Part shown: positions 42,311 to 52,672 of the stretch, in pieces
Layout: each line of letters begins with the position of its first letter
How positions within the stretch are numbered: the stretch's first letter is position 1
NCBI RefSeq assembly: GCF_902806685.2
Contig: NC_048554.1
Span: 5,518,001-5,582,000, forward strand
From: Maniola hyperantus
Lineage: Eukaryota > Arthropoda > Insecta > Lepidoptera > Nymphalidae
Direction: 5' to 3'
DNA length: 64,000 nucleotides
Notes under the pieces: generated by a model
Databases searched by the model: none
Told to the model about the DNA's origin: nothing
Seen by the model: the letters and a program-made list of their open reading frames with translations, nothing else
Made by a program: the position numbers and the translations under genes

Positions 42311-43594
42311 AGTATGGCTGGCTTTTAATGTCTTCGATTTTCCGAGACAAAAAGTGGCCTATATATATCCGTCTCCGGGATTCAAGCTATTTCTGTAGCA
42401 AATAGATGATGCCCGCAACTTCTTCGGCGTGGATTCAGGTTTTTGAAAACCCCGGAAAAACTTATACTAAGTAAACATTACCACCTTTGTCGTATTTTAG
42501 CTGTCAATTTTTGAGTTACGCCAAATAATGGTTTCGTTACAATACGAGTATGCTTTGAACGTCTGTATAGTCCGTACAAAATGACTTCTACTCTATGGGT
42601 CAACTGTAATGTCAAAAGTACGGTTCACCTTTAAAGTAAGGACTAAATCGTATTTTTGACATGAAACTTGATACATAAAGTTAAAATGGCGTATGAAAAG
42701 TCATTTTTTACGCAATATATTTTTAATTTATTGAAAGCTTCGCAATGTATTTATGAAAATAATAATGAGTATAAATGAAGAATTATTTACACAGGTGTAG
42801 TGAGCATTGTTATTTATCACCACACTGCACGAATGAAACAGTATAAATATGTTTTTTAATTAATTTAATGTGTTCATCTACATTACGACCGGCGAAATCC
42901 TGTGTAGGTAATATTGAAATTGTCGACATTTTAAGTAAATATAATAATGATTAACTCGGGTCATATGGTCTAAGATCCCGCTATAGAACGACCTTCACCG
43001 AGCTGGTTAATGGATGAAACGTATTTTATATTCAATTTAATATGTCAATAAATATATTGCGTACGTTTTTTCTTTCTTTCTTTCTATCTTCTTCGCAAGA
43101 GACACATGTAACGTAATATTCAGCATGGTGATGACGTTAGCACAGGCCGACGCTTATGTGACCTCTACCACAGAATATTTAATAGTACCACCCAGGTACA
43201 GAAGCCTCACTCCGCCCAAAGACGGTTAAATAAATAGCGACTTTTGTTACTACATAAAGTGCAGTTCAGCTCGCAAGTCGCTGCTGCCTAAATTCAATAA
43301 GATGCATCTCTTTCTATCGCATTGACTGTTGTCTCTCTCACTCTCTCATAAGAGATAGATCCGTCGCGTCGAATGGCCGCGCCGGCAGTACGTAGATCAA
43401 ATTGGAAATGTTCGAACGGAAATTAGTTCGGAAATAAGTAAAACCGCCCTTTACGACCTGCAAGTTAGGACGTCAGTGTAGAAAGTGTGTTATGGGTAGT
43501 TTTCTGCTACTCATGCATTTACGGTACGCCCGTTGCTGTTGAAATTAGATTTAATAGAAAAAATAGATTAGGTTCGTAAGTATTTATTTTGGCT
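42311..43594. other. Pde11 intron c-d, unassigned
   Basis: A Helitron 3' fragment (ATGCCCGCAACTTCTTCGG) lies near 42410 and a (TTTC)n tract at 43068-43083. The rest is without recognised content. Confidence 0.4.
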
Positions 43595-43676
43595 GTCTGT
43601 CCCGGAAAATCAACGAGTTCTCACGGGATTCTTAAAAACCTAAATCCACGCGAACAAAGTCGCGGGCATCAGCTAG
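43595..43676 (+). mobile_element. Helitron-like element, family B, 3' part
   Basis: CCCGGAAAATCAACGAGTTC and CACGCGAACAAAGTCGCGGG plus CATCAGCTAG, then T. Confidence 0.6.
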
Positions 43677-44119
43677 TTTTATTATAAATTGGTACCCTCA
43701 TCTACTAATTAATAGTAGGTAGGTATATCCACGACCCGCTCTAGATTAGAGACTTGGAATTTAATTAATACGTAAACTCGAAACGACGACGACATGTTAA
43801 TCTAAACTTTCTAAATAATAAGGCCCTGGGTGTTTATTGCTTTGTTACATTAGGATTACAGTTGCAATAAAAGCTGTGATTACAACTAAACGCACTACAT
43901 CCAAGCAATCAAGTTGGATTTTATGATTTTAAAGTCCTCTTGATTTAAGGTGCTTTAAGCATGTGGCCCAGGTCTGAGCGGGTGCGTCCAGCGGGGTGGC
44001 CACTGGAAAGTGTATAGAACAAACTCTTAATATTAAACAAGAAATTGTAAGGAAGACGCGTGGACGTGTCCTTATCGAGAGCGGGTGCCGAGCGGCATGG
44101 AATGTATGGCATCGCGCCA

Positions 44120-44160
44120 TACATTCGCCTTTCTCCATCTGCCATCTCGACCTGTCGCGT
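44120..44160. repeat. GC-rich foldback family, one terminus
   Basis: CTGCCATCTCGACCTGTCGC followed by GTAC is the right end of the GCGACAGGT family; the left end is not present in recognisable form. Confidence 0.4.
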
Positions 44161-44306
44161 ACTTTGTATATATTTCGCTTTTTGTGTCGTATTCCTCATT
44201 GCTGAGGGTTGAGACCTTTTTCGTCACTAATCACATCATGGTAAGACTTTCTTGGTATACCTAATAATACGGTGGGTTCCCAGATCTTCTCGCGATAATA
44301 AAAAGA

Positions 44307-44520
44307 CTAGCTTATGCCCGCGACTTCGTCCGCGTGGACTACATAAATTTCAACTTACTATTTTACTCCCTTAGGGGTTGAATTTTCAAAAATCCCTTAG
44401 TGGATGCCTACATCATAATAGCTATTTACATGCCAAATTTCAGCCCGATCCGTCCAGTAGTTTGAGCTGTACGTTGATAGATCAGTCAGTCAGTCAACTT
44501 TTCCATTTATATATCTAAGA
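44307..44520 (-). mobile_element. Helitron-like element, family A
   Basis: CTAGCTTATGCCCGCGACTT start on the plus strand; body CAGCCCGATCCGTCCAGTAG; ends CCATTTATATATCTAAGA. Confidence 0.7.
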
Positions 44521-44577
44521 AGAAGATTTTAGTAAAACAATTTTTTTAAAGAATATTTATTAGCCATGTTACCTAAA

Positions 44578-44742
44578 TGACAAATATTCCCCTTTTCCTC
44601 TCCAACTAAGCGTCAAGCTTGTGCTAGGAGTAGGTACGACAATAGTGCAACGGGCGGGGTTTGAAGCGTCGACCACTTCGTCGTTCACCACGTTGTGGGG
44701 TTTTCAGTCCACTCTTTTACCCGTTGAGCTATTGAGGCTCTT
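44578..44742 (-). repeat. tRNA-derived SINE abutting Pde11 exon d
   Basis: On the minus strand it starts GAGCCTCAATAGCTCAACGG (A box). A degenerate B-box region and the same tail as 9582-9745 (CCTAGCACAAGCTTGACGC) follow. The head ends about 20 nt before the exon d acceptor. The stretch GTCGACCACTTCGTCG...ACGTGGTG shows a small insertion relative to the 9.6-kb copy. Confidence 0.75.
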
Positions 44743-44762
44743 AATTGTTTTATTTGTTATAG

Positions 44763-44908
44763 GTAAAAGATATATGCAATGAGCTGGAGGTGCGAGTGCT
44801 GTGCCACAAGATCCTTCAGAACGTGTCAATCCTGCTGGACGCGGACCGAGGCTCTCTATTTCTGGTGCAGGGGGAGCGCGCGTCCTCCCCACACCCGCAG
44901 AATGGAAG
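44763..44908 (+). CDS. Pde11: Pde11 exon d (start of GAF-A domain)
   Basis: Fourth visible Pde11 exon, 146 nt, starting after TATAG at 44758-44762 and ending before GTAGGT. It encodes VKDICNELEVRVLCHKILQN, then VSILLDADRGSLFLVQGE and a Ser/Pro-rich tail. This is the beginning of the first GAF domain, a cyclic-nucleotide-binding regulatory domain in the PDE2/5/6/11 group; the DADRGSLFLV motif is diagnostic. It leaves with two bases of a split codon, and the following exon should carry the next GAF-A strand (consensus like CLVSKLFDV). I did not find that exon up to 64000. The acceptor lies about 20 nt downstream of a SINE in antisense orientation, so the branch point is probably inside or at the edge of the SINE. 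Confidence 0.9.
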
Positions 44909-44954
44909 GTAGGTAAAAAAATAATTTACTTAACAAGTCGTAATTAGGTAAAAA

Positions 44955-45220
44955 TCGTTTTAGTGCGAGTCGGACTCGCACACGAAGAGTTCCGTACCAT
45001 CGTACAAGAAATAACATTTTTTTTAAAATTTTTATGGCGGTCATTTTTAGGGTTCCGTACCCGAAGTTCGCATACACCTGAGAACACCATCATAGAAATA
45101 CACATTCCGTGAAAATTTCAGCTCTCTACCTAATATGGTTCATGAGATACAGCCCACTGACAGACAGACAGACGGACGGACCTGACGGACTGCGGAAAAA
45201 ACACGACTGATCTGTCAAAA
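44955..45220 (-). repeat. GGTTCCGTA-type repeat, degenerate
   Basis: GTGCGAGTCGGACTCGCACA, GAGTTCCGTACCATCG, then GGGTTCCGTACCCGAAG and CAGCTCTCTACCTAATATGG; a mosaic of two pieces. Confidence 0.5.
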
Positions 45221-45289
45221 ACGAACTAAAGACTTTTTCACATTTCTAAGAAGAGCCGCCAAATTGTTTTTTATTTTTCAAATCATTTC

Positions 45290-45365
45290 AGGTGTCATTA
45301 CACAGACACAGATGCAGGCATGCAATTTCCTCTCGATGTTTTCCTTCACCGTTAAAGCGAGTGAT
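45290..45365 (-). repeat. SINE body fragment (12836 family)
   Basis: GATGCAGGCATGCAATTTCC, TCGATGTTTTCCTTCACCG and AAGCGAGTGATAT. Confidence 0.55.
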
Positions 45366-45702
45366 ATATTATTATTATTTATGAACAGGATTACTTAATA
45401 ATAATATATTATTTTTAATGCAAATGAAAATACAAAAAACAAAAATACCAAACTTATTCTAGAACATAAAAATTACAAATCGAAAATATCATCTAAACCA
45501 TATTATATTGGGTAATAAATAAAAATAGGACTAAATTATGGTATCGATAGAAAGGCTATGAAATTGTCAAAATTAGTATAGCCCAGTCAAAATAGATATT
45601 CAAGGTTACAGTGGGTTACATTCATTGATGTTGGAATCCCCCTCTACTTGATGAAGCATGTGGGCGGGGCAGGCGAGCCGCGGATATGAGCAAACGCTCA
45701 TA

Positions 45703-45734
<32 letters not shown>

Positions 45735-45998
45735 TTTATTGATCAAAAACATACATAGGTTACAAGTACATCTGCATATTTAAAAGTAACAAATACATGC
45801 TTATAATAAGATACCAATTTTGTTAAGTATACAGAAATACCGACTGTCCCTAAGCTAGGTATATACCTGTGTTTTAGGCGACAGCACTCTCCTTAAAATT
45901 CATGACTCATTTTATAATAGAAAGGAAATGAAAACGGCATGTAAGGTAGGTATAAAATTAAACATATTTACACTATTTCAGTTAGAAACAGATGTGTG
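45366..45998. other. Pde11 intron d-e, unassigned
   Basis: AT-rich; an (ATT)n microsatellite at about 45703-45739. No coding sequence recognised. Confidence 0.45.
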
Positions 45999-46000
45999 TC

Positions 46001-46063
<63 letters not shown>
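46001..46063. repeat. (TG)n microsatellite
   Basis: About 30 uninterrupted TG units, followed by AT-dinucleotide-rich DNA at 46090-46140. It lies at the 3' end of the LINE. Confidence 0.95.
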
Positions 46064-46065
<2 letters not shown>

Positions 46066-46144
46066 TATATATTTATTTTGTAGTAATAATATATATTTTG
46101 ATATAATATATATATATATATATATGATATATATATGTATTTAA

Positions 46145-49036
46145 TTATATTATCATTTCCAACAACTTTTCAGTATCACAATATGTTCGTGTAAGTAACC
46201 ACTCTTTGACTCTTTTTTTGCATTCGTTTTTATTTAAGGGATATATATTTAAGACTTTATTTATTTCATTATAGATTCTACAACTATTGATATAGTATTG
46301 TCTCCCTGCCAGTTTAGTTTTGTGTCTACCCATTTTACAAATTTGATCCATTCTTCTCTTTGCAAGGTTTTTATCGAAATTTAGGGAATTATGTTTACGT
46401 GTTATAATTTGTAGTAAATAGAGCTGGCGAACCGTAAGAACCTTGCAATCTCTATATAGATCTATTGTGGGGAATCTAAAAGGTCTGTTTGTCATAACTT
46501 TTAAAATCGATCTTTGTGCTCTCTCTAGCTGTAACAGCAATGTTTTATTGCTACCTCCCCAGACCGATATGCAGTACATGAGTAGCGATTTGACTATCGC
46601 ATAATATACCATAAAGATAGTACTTTTATCTGCTGATGTCCTAAGCTTCTTAAATATATATATTAATTTTCTTATTTTTGATGTTAACTTTGATATATGT
46701 AATTTCCAAGACAACGTGTTATCTATAATAAGTCCAAGATATTTTATATCTGTAGCATATTCTACAGTAGGGCAATCACAATTTGAGGTATTATCAAAAG
46801 AGTTACAGATATGGGCTTTCAATATGCTTTTATTAGCCGAGGGTTGAGAGGCAGCAGAGGGTGAAAAGGTAAGGAATTTAGTTTTGGTAACGTTTAGGCT
46901 GAGTAAATTTGCAGCTAACCAATCTGATACCTTTTTTAGTGCATATTCAGCATTTCTAAACGTATTCTCCCATGTGTTCCCTGTAATGAGTAAGACAGTA
47001 TCATCTGCGTAAGCTATAGTTTTGCAATTTGGAATAGCCAGGCGACAGAGATTATTTATGTATATAAGAAATAACGTAGGTCCCAATATGCTACCCTGTG
47101 GGACCCCGTAGGTGAGAGGCATATCATCGCTTAAGTATTCATTAACTTTTATTTGCTGCGAGCGGTTTGATAGATAATCTTTAAAAATATCCAGCGCTAT
47201 ACCCCTGATACCTATTTTATACAATTTATCAAGTAGTATGGGGATAGAAACAGTGTCAAATGCTTTGGATAAGTCCAGGAAAACCCCAACGCATTTTAGT
47301 CTCTGGTCTAACGACCTAGTTATCGTTTCAGTTAAATCGAGAGCCGCGTCTTCCGTTGATTTCCTTTTCCTAAAGCCATACTGATTAGGGGATAAGAGAT
47401 TTTGTGTTTCTAAATAGCTAACTAACCTATTATTTAAGACCTTCTCAAATATTTTTGAAAGCGAAGTAAGCATAGAAATGGGTCTATAATTATTTACACT
47501 GCTTCTATCGCCACTTTTGAATACAGGAGTTACCAAAGCCTTCTTAAAACAGTTTGGGAAAATACCCTTCGATAAAGAGAGATTACAAATACTAGAGATA
47601 ATTGGAGCTAAGGTAGTACAACTTGTTTTTAAAACCTTAGTTGGAATACCATCCCATCCAACTGCGCTATTTGATTTTAGGCTCATTATGATAGTTTCTA
47701 TTTCCTTTTGATCAACTGGTAATAACCCGAAAGACTTTACTGGAGAGATAGAATCATCCAAGCTACTAATAGGAGAAATGTTCGGTTTTGAGAGAATCTG
47801 AGTCGCCAATCTGTTACCCACCTCTACAAAATAACTGTTCACAAGATTAAGAGAGGTTTGAGGATTGGGTTGTAGTTGTAAGAGTTCTAGGGGGGGAGAC
47901 GGTGTAGAGGTAATATTTGCAACTTTTTTTATTACTTGCCAAGTACCCTTTGTATTGTTTTTAGTTTTTTCAAATTCAAGTTTTTCATAGTTATGCTTTA
48001 GTCGTTTTAAAAGGTTGTTACAAAAATTTTTGTATCTGTTGTATGTTATTTTAAAGATATCGTTGTCTGGTGAGCTTTTATGCTTTTTGTGTAGTCGGTC
48101 CTGATGTTTAATACACTTTAAAAGCCCAGGCGTGATCCAGGGTTTTATGACAGTTTTTTTCCGTGATGAACGAAATATTCTTGTGTTTGACTTAATAATA
48201 CCACTCAGAGTATCAACTAACTGATTGGCAGCATGATTTGGGTCTTGCAAGTCAGATATTTTACTAAAATCCTGTGCGTCTATGCTCTTTTTGACACTTG
48301 TATAATCAATAACCTGACGATTTTTTGAAGCATATTGCCTAGGAATGCTCATGTCCAGGTTCACGATTACAGGTGAGTGATCCGTTACCGATGCATCCAA
48401 TACTAGTGTCGTGCTTTTAAATTGAGTTTTTAGTAGAACATGGTCTAAACACGATTTGTTATGTGTTGGGAAAAGATGGGTTGGCAAGATACCATGACTA
48501 CTGATAAGATTTAAATACTCATGGGAGCGATTGTCATTACTTAATTGAGAAATATTTATATTTATGTCTCCCACAGCAACAAGAGACTTGTAATGTGCCA
48601 AATTAGCTAAGACTGTGTTAAAACTGTTCAGAAACCTGTCAATTTGTCTAAATGAAGGAGATCGGTAAATAGCAATGACACATAATTTATCATTTAAGTT
48701 ACACATTATCGAACTCGCATCAAGCAGTTTTGGGAAAGATATAGTACATTTAATTTCATTCTTTATATATAGTATGACTCCATCGCAACGATTTATCAAA
48801 TCTTTTGTGCAATGAGTTGTATACCCGGTTAAAGTAGGTATTTGGTTGATGTTTTTAAGCCAACATTCTGTTAAAACAATGATATCTAATTGTAAGCTTA
48901 TTCGTTTTAATAGGACCTGTAACCCGTCATAATTTGAGTTTATGCTACGAATATTCATTTGGAAGATTTTTAACGATTTTTTATTGTTTGGGATATAGTT
49001 ACTACATAGTTCGGCTTCACACTCATACGAGGTCAT
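46145..49036 (-). CDS. LINE ORF2: APE endonuclease and reverse transcriptase
   Basis: 963 codons from the ATG at 49036. The N-terminal third is an apurinic-like endonuclease: FQMNIRSIN, VLTECWL, AVGDINI, SCLDHVLL and the catalytic VTDHSPVIV. The RT follows: SAVGWDGIPTKVLK, NYRPISMLTSLSKIFEK, QYGFRKRKSTEDAAL, GVFLDLSKAFDTVSIP, TYGVPQGSILGPTLFLIYIN and the active-site IAYADDTVLL. A C-terminal region after the RT continues to residue 963. The enzyme nicks chromosomal DNA and primes reverse transcription there. Motif set and length fit the CR1/Jockey superfamily, and the intact frame suggests recent activity. It has no visible RNase H. Confidence 0.92.
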   Translation of the reverse strand: MTSYECEAELCSNYIPNNKKSLKIFQMNIRSINSNYDGLQVLLKRISLQLDIIVLTECWLKNINQIPTLTGYTTHCTKDLINRCDGVILYIKNEIKCTISFPKLLDASSIMCNLNDKLCVIAIYRSPSFRQIDRFLNSFNTVLANLAHYKSLVAVGDININISQLSNDNRSHEYLNLISSHGILPTHLFPTHNKSCLDHVLLKTQFKSTTLVLDASVTDHSPVIVNLDMSIPRQYASKNRQVIDYTSVKKSIDAQDFSKISDLQDPNHAANQLVDTLSGIIKSNTRIFRSSRKKTVIKPWITPGLLKCIKHQDRLHKKHKSSPDNDIFKITYNRYKNFCNNLLKRLKHNYEKLEFEKTKNNTKGTWQVIKKVANITSTPSPPLELLQLQPNPQTSLNLVNSYFVEVGNRLATQILSKPNISPISSLDDSISPVKSFGLLPVDQKEIETIIMSLKSNSAVGWDGIPTKVLKTSCTTLAPIISSICNLSLSKGIFPNCFKKALVTPVFKSGDRSSVNNYRPISMLTSLSKIFEKVLNNRLVSYLETQNLLSPNQYGFRKRKSTEDAALDLTETITRSLDQRLKCVGVFLDLSKAFDTVSIPILLDKLYKIGIRGIALDIFKDYLSNRSQQIKVNEYLSDDMPLTYGVPQGSILGPTLFLIYINNLCRLAIPNCKTIAYADDTVLLITGNTWENTFRNAEYALKKVSDWLAANLLSLNVTKTKFLTFSPSAASQPSANKSILKAHICNSFDNTSNCDCPTVEYATDIKYLGLIIDNTLSWKLHISKLTSKIRKLIYIFKKLRTSADKSTIFMVYYAIVKSLLMYCISVWGGSNKTLLLQLERAQRSILKVMTNRPFRFPTIDLYRDCKVLTVRQLYLLQIITRKHNSLNFDKNLAKRRMDQICKMGRHKTKLAGRQYYINSCRIYNEINKVLNIYPLNKNECKKRVKEWLLTRTYCDTEKLLEMII

Positions 49037-49601
49037 ATTACCTACATTTTGGAGATCTGCAATAATATCTCTATAGTCAAAATCCAGCGCTAAAAACTAA
49101 AATTACTATAGATGAACTATTAAAGGAATGAGCAGTTTTAAAAACCAATTGCAAAATTATAAGTTTCAATTTCCATCGACAAGTTAGTTTATTAGTGGGT
49201 CTTGATTTTATAATATAATTCACTCGTATGCGTGTATTTGTCATTAAGAAGTTATTATAAAAGGTTGGACCATGGTGTATATATAATGGCAAGTTCTTAA
49301 TGTTGCTGGAAGCAGAAGTTATATAAAAATGTGTATATATGATATTTTGTATAGAAGTGTATAAAAATGTGTATATAAAATTAGTAAAAAAGTGTTGTAA
49401 TAATTGTATAATATGTAGGTGTGTTTGTTTGTGTAGTAAAATCGCGTTATTTGTATAAAAACGAGGGTTTTGCAATTCTGAGGCACAAAACAAGTTTAGC
49501 ATAAAAATAAAACATAATATACAAAAATCGTAAGACCAGTTGAGCATTACACTATTATAACATTGCAAAGAGGCATCTAAATATCCAGTTGCTATTGCTA
49601 G
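49037..49601 (-). other. ORF1-ORF2 spacer of the LINE
   Basis: AT-rich. On the minus strand it contains an open stretch of about 163 codons (49568-49077) that lacks an ATG at its start and ends just where the ORF2 frame opens. It is not clearly coding. Confidence 0.5.
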
Positions 49602-50501
49602 TCATGCTGTCTTTAATTTAGCTAAGTCCTCTTCAGAATCTACGCGTATTTGCGGAGCACCCTCTTGTTTACGTAGGTATATATGCCCACGAGCGGTCCA
49701 GCAGAATGAATACTCATGTGTTTTTGCAAAATCCCGCGCCAAGAAAAAGATTCTTTTACTCTTTCGGGTTAGTAGCTCGGATAAGTAAATCGGTCGAGTG
49801 GGGCCTGCTATGTTAATATTCGTGGTATTGAATCTCCGGCCGGTGTTTATTTTATTAAACTTTTTAAAGTTCGAAATGAGATTTTCTTTCATTAGGGCAC
49901 TTGTGAAGTCTACAACAATCGGCTTGTGGGTCTCTGATTTTGCATATGATCTATAAATATCCTTAATGTCCGAGGGTTGTATATTCAAAGAAAGTTTAGA
50001 GCCCAAAAGAGTAATGATATCCTGTAGGTCGGTCTTTGACTCATTTTGCTTTAATTTTGAAATATTTCGAAGCTCAACGCAAGTGTTCACGGATTTCTTT
50101 TCTAAGTTTTCGATTTTATTCTCAAGAGAAGAAATATAAGATAAATGCTCTTTTCGCTCGGCCTCAAACTTGTCCAATCGGTTTTTAAACTCATCATGTT
50201 CCTGTGATAAAAATTCAATACTTTTGAATATTTCGGTATTTTGCGTCCTAATTTCATTTATTGATTCCTGTATTTTGTTCAATTTTTTATCTTGTTCCAC
50301 AGTGAAAGACAAGAACATCATACGCATCTCCGCTAAAATAGATCGTGACTCGTAATCATCTTTACCGTCAAACTTGCGCTTCGAACGGGAAACGTTTGTG
50401 TCGGTAGGCGAGCTCAGCGCTGGCTCTGAGTCACTGTGTTGTAGTGTACGGGAGCGAGGAGTAGCGGGCGACGGTGACGACGCTCGGCCAGTCATGTTCA
50501 T
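49602..50501 (-). CDS. LINE ORF1: coiled-coil nucleic-acid-binding protein
   Basis: 299 codons from the ATG at 50501. After a Ser/Pro/Thr-rich N-terminus and a KRKFDGKDD basic patch, heptad-like sequence predicts a coiled coil at about residues 60-135 (VEQDKKLNKIQESINEIRTQ, then ESLENKIENLEKK-type repeats). A globular C-terminal region has RNISKLKQNESKTDLQDII, KPIVVDFTSALMKENLIS and TRKSKRIFFLARDFAKTHEY. This coiled coil plus small RNA-binding domain matches ORF1 proteins of lepidopteran CR1-like LINEs, whose C-terminal domain is related to the baculovirus FP domain. It would coat the element RNA. No CCHC knuckle is present. Confidence 0.85.
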   Translation of the reverse strand: MNMTGRASSPSPATPRSRTLQHSDSEPALSSPTDTNVSRSKRKFDGKDDYESRSILAEMRMMFLSFTVEQDKKLNKIQESINEIRTQNTEIFKSIEFLSQEHDEFKNRLDKFEAERKEHLSYISSLENKIENLEKKSVNTCVELRNISKLKQNESKTDLQDIITLLGSKLSLNIQPSDIKDIYRSYAKSETHKPIVVDFTSALMKENLISNFKKFNKINTGRRFNTTNINIAGPTRPIYLSELLTRKSKRIFFLARDFAKTHEYSFCWTARGHIYLRKQEGAPQIRVDSEEDLAKLKTA

Positions 50502-50876
50502 AAAAAGTACCAGGGTAGCAGAGAATTATAAGATATCGTCGATTCAGGCTGATTGCAATGTAGATTTACCCTTATGACGTTAGCGTTTGGAGTTAAATTC
50601 GCACAGCGTCGTCGGCTTTATTCAGTCCCATAGTCAGGTCGCTTTGTACAGCAGTGTTGTTTCTTTCTCCGATGACGATAGGGTGCACTTTTGCATGTCC
50701 AGAAGAAACTGAGTAAACGGGTTGGCACTTTTAGTTGTAACACTTTATGCACTCCTAATTTGTTTAGTGATTTAATTTGCAAACTTTCGATTTATTTTTA
50801 TTTATTGAACAAGAAACACGTCTATACTGCAACAACGATCCGAGGAGAGGCATATATATGTATTTAATTGCTTAAA

Positions 50877-50970
50877 GGTTTACTCCGTAAAGTCAGAAGT
50901 GCGTTCCCGGGATCGAACCCCTGACCTCTCAAATAGAAGGCTGACGTCATGACCACTAGGCTATCACTGC
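50877..50970 (-). repeat. tRNA-derived SINE (GATAGCCTAGTGGT family), head fragment
   Basis: GTGATAGCCTAGTGGTCATG and GGTTCGATCCCGGG on the minus strand; the body is missing. Confidence 0.65.
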
Positions 50971-51267
50971 ACCTCACTTGCCTAGGACAAGGCTTTTACG
51001 ATAACATCTATTGCGTCATTTCACCCGACTCTAATAGGATGAATAGTAATTAAACCTCGCCAATAAAAAAAGTCTACTGACGTCGAAATCGAAATGAGAA
51101 TTTGCACTTGACTGCAAGTCGACGCTAGTAATCTTAATTTATTGCGTCTGTTATAGGGTTACCATCCTTGTTGTGGCATTAAAGATTCCGGTAAGAGTTT
51201 CAGTTCGGTTCCATAATCCGCACACGTTTTATACGAGCTATTTTTCTGTTATGGTACAAATCCATAC

Positions 51268-51536
51268 TTCCATACTAATATTATAAATGCGAAAGTGTGT
51301 CTGTCTGTCTGTCTGTCTGCTAGCCTTTCGCGGCCCATCCGTTCAACCGATTTTGACGGAATATGGTACAGCTATAGATGGCCTGCCCCGGGATGCAAAA
51401 TTGCAAATGTCCTTACATAGGCTTCTATGATCCTATGTCCTTATATAGGCTACTTTTTATCCTGAAAAATCGAAGAATTCCCACGTGATTTTTAAAAACC
51501 TAAATCCACGCAAACGAAGTCGCGGGCATCATCTAG
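51268..51536 (+). mobile_element. Helitron-like element, family B, with a small internal duplication
   Basis: TCCATACTAATATTATAAAT start and CACGCAAACGAAGTCGCGGG plus CATCATCTAG end. The middle has an extra CCTTACATAGGCTTCTATGA / CCTTATATAGGCTACTTTTT duplication. Confidence 0.7.
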
Positions 51537-51599
51537 GCCCGTCACCGTCGGAAATGTTAGCATCGAAGTTGATAAAGAATATAACTGCCTCGGCAAGAT

Positions 51600-51620
51600 T
51601 ACATATATATATATATATAT
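51600..51620. repeat. (AT)n microsatellite
   Basis: About 10 AT units. Confidence 0.8.
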
Positions 51621-51749
51621 AATATTATGTACTTCCGAAATACCACTTGATTCCAAGGGTTACCATCTCATACAGTTTGGACCTCTGTGTATGCGAGAAG
51701 ATAACGTGGTACTCATTACTATTCAGTTTCTGTATTCAATTTGGTATAG

Positions 51750-51890
51750 TTTTACGACCTCCAGCCCGCTGGACCGATGACCTGAAGAAGGTGGTGGGGA
51801 GCGGGTGGATGAGGAAGGCGGAGGGCCGTGTTTGGTGGCGCGCTCTTGGAAAGGCTTATGTCCAGCAATGGACGCAAACAGGCTGATGGG
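51750..51890 (+). pseudogene. RTE-type LINE C-terminal fragment
   Basis: The frame reads RPPARWTDDLKKVVGSGWM, then EGRVWWRALGKAYVQQWTQT and a stop: the canonical RTE C-terminus. It lies within an open frame starting at 51647, and only the last 45 codons are conserved. Confidence 0.7.
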
Positions 51891-52224
51891 TTGAATTGGA
51901 TGGGATAGTTTTACAAACTTCATGCTCAGGAGAGAATCAATCCTCATGTGGTTTATCATCATTGGCTAATATCTTTTCACACAACAATAAAAATCATATT
52001 TATGAACGATTCTTAAGAGCTTGTATGTAAGTAAAATAAAGCGTTATTTTCCGAAAAAAGCAACAAATGGTCACCCTAGTCGTGGCCAAGTTTACGAGTA
52101 AAGTCGCACTCTAGATGCATTAGAGGTGATTTCATTTCCTCCATGACGCCTCATTGTCGATAGAGTTTATGAAAAGTTCTCGACGGTCCATCTAGATTTT
52201 GAAATATTCATAAATATAAATAAA

Positions 52225-52477
52225 CTAGCTTACACTCCCGACTTCGTCCGCAGGGACTACACAAATTTGAAACCCCTATTTTATCCTTTTAGGGGTTGAA
52301 TTTCCAAAAATCCTTACTTAGCGGATGTCTACGTCGTAATAGCTATCCGCAGGCCAAATTTCAGCCCGGTCCGTCCAGTAGTTTGAGCTGTGCGTTGATA
52401 GATCAGTCAGTCAGTAAGACCAGTCAGTCAGTCAGCCAGTCACCCAGTCAGTCAGCTTTTCCTTTTATATATTTAGA
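52225..52477 (-). mobile_element. Helitron-like element, family A, full length
   Basis: CTAGCTTACACTCCCGACTT start on the plus strand, long (CAGT)n tract with AGACCAGT interruption, ATTTAGA end, inserted between A and T. Confidence 0.7.
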
Positions 52478-52504
52478 TTAGAATTTAAAGTGTTAAAAAA
52501 AATA

Positions 52505-52672
52505 TCGCGAGGGATAACTTGCATCCCGGGGAAGGACGTAGACTACTTTTTAACCGACTTCAAAAAAAGGAAGAGGTTCTCAATTCGTCGGAATCTTTTT
52601 TTGACCCAGAAAATCAATGTGATTTTCAAGAAACCGAAACTTACGCGGATTAAGTCGCGGGGATCATCTAGT
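52505..52672 (+). mobile_element. Helitron-like family B 3' half with embedded GACTTC-A-rich block
   Basis: CTTGCATCCCGGGGAAGGAC, then ACCGACTTCAAAAAAAGG and TTCTCAATTCGTCGGAATC (a fragment of the repeat at 1-148), then the family B end with GGATCATCTAG. Confidence 0.55.

Larger units (their letters stand above)
46064..50620 (-). mobile_element. Apparently intact two-ORF non-LTR retrotransposon (CR1/Jockey superfamily)
   Basis: A minus-strand element with ORF1 (49602-50501), a spacer of about 565 nt, and ORF2 (46145-49036). Its 3' end has a very short UTR running into AT and TG dinucleotide repeats. The 5' boundary was not resolved; GC-richer leader sequence upstream of ORF1 extends to at least 50620. 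Neither ORF has a frameshift or premature stop, which is unusual here. It lies antisense in the intron after Pde11 exon d. Confidence 0.85.

Noticed and set aside
49077..49568. A third ORF of the LINE
   Set aside because: It is open for 163 codons but AT-rich, starts without ATG and has no recognisable domain; kept only as a remark on the spacer.
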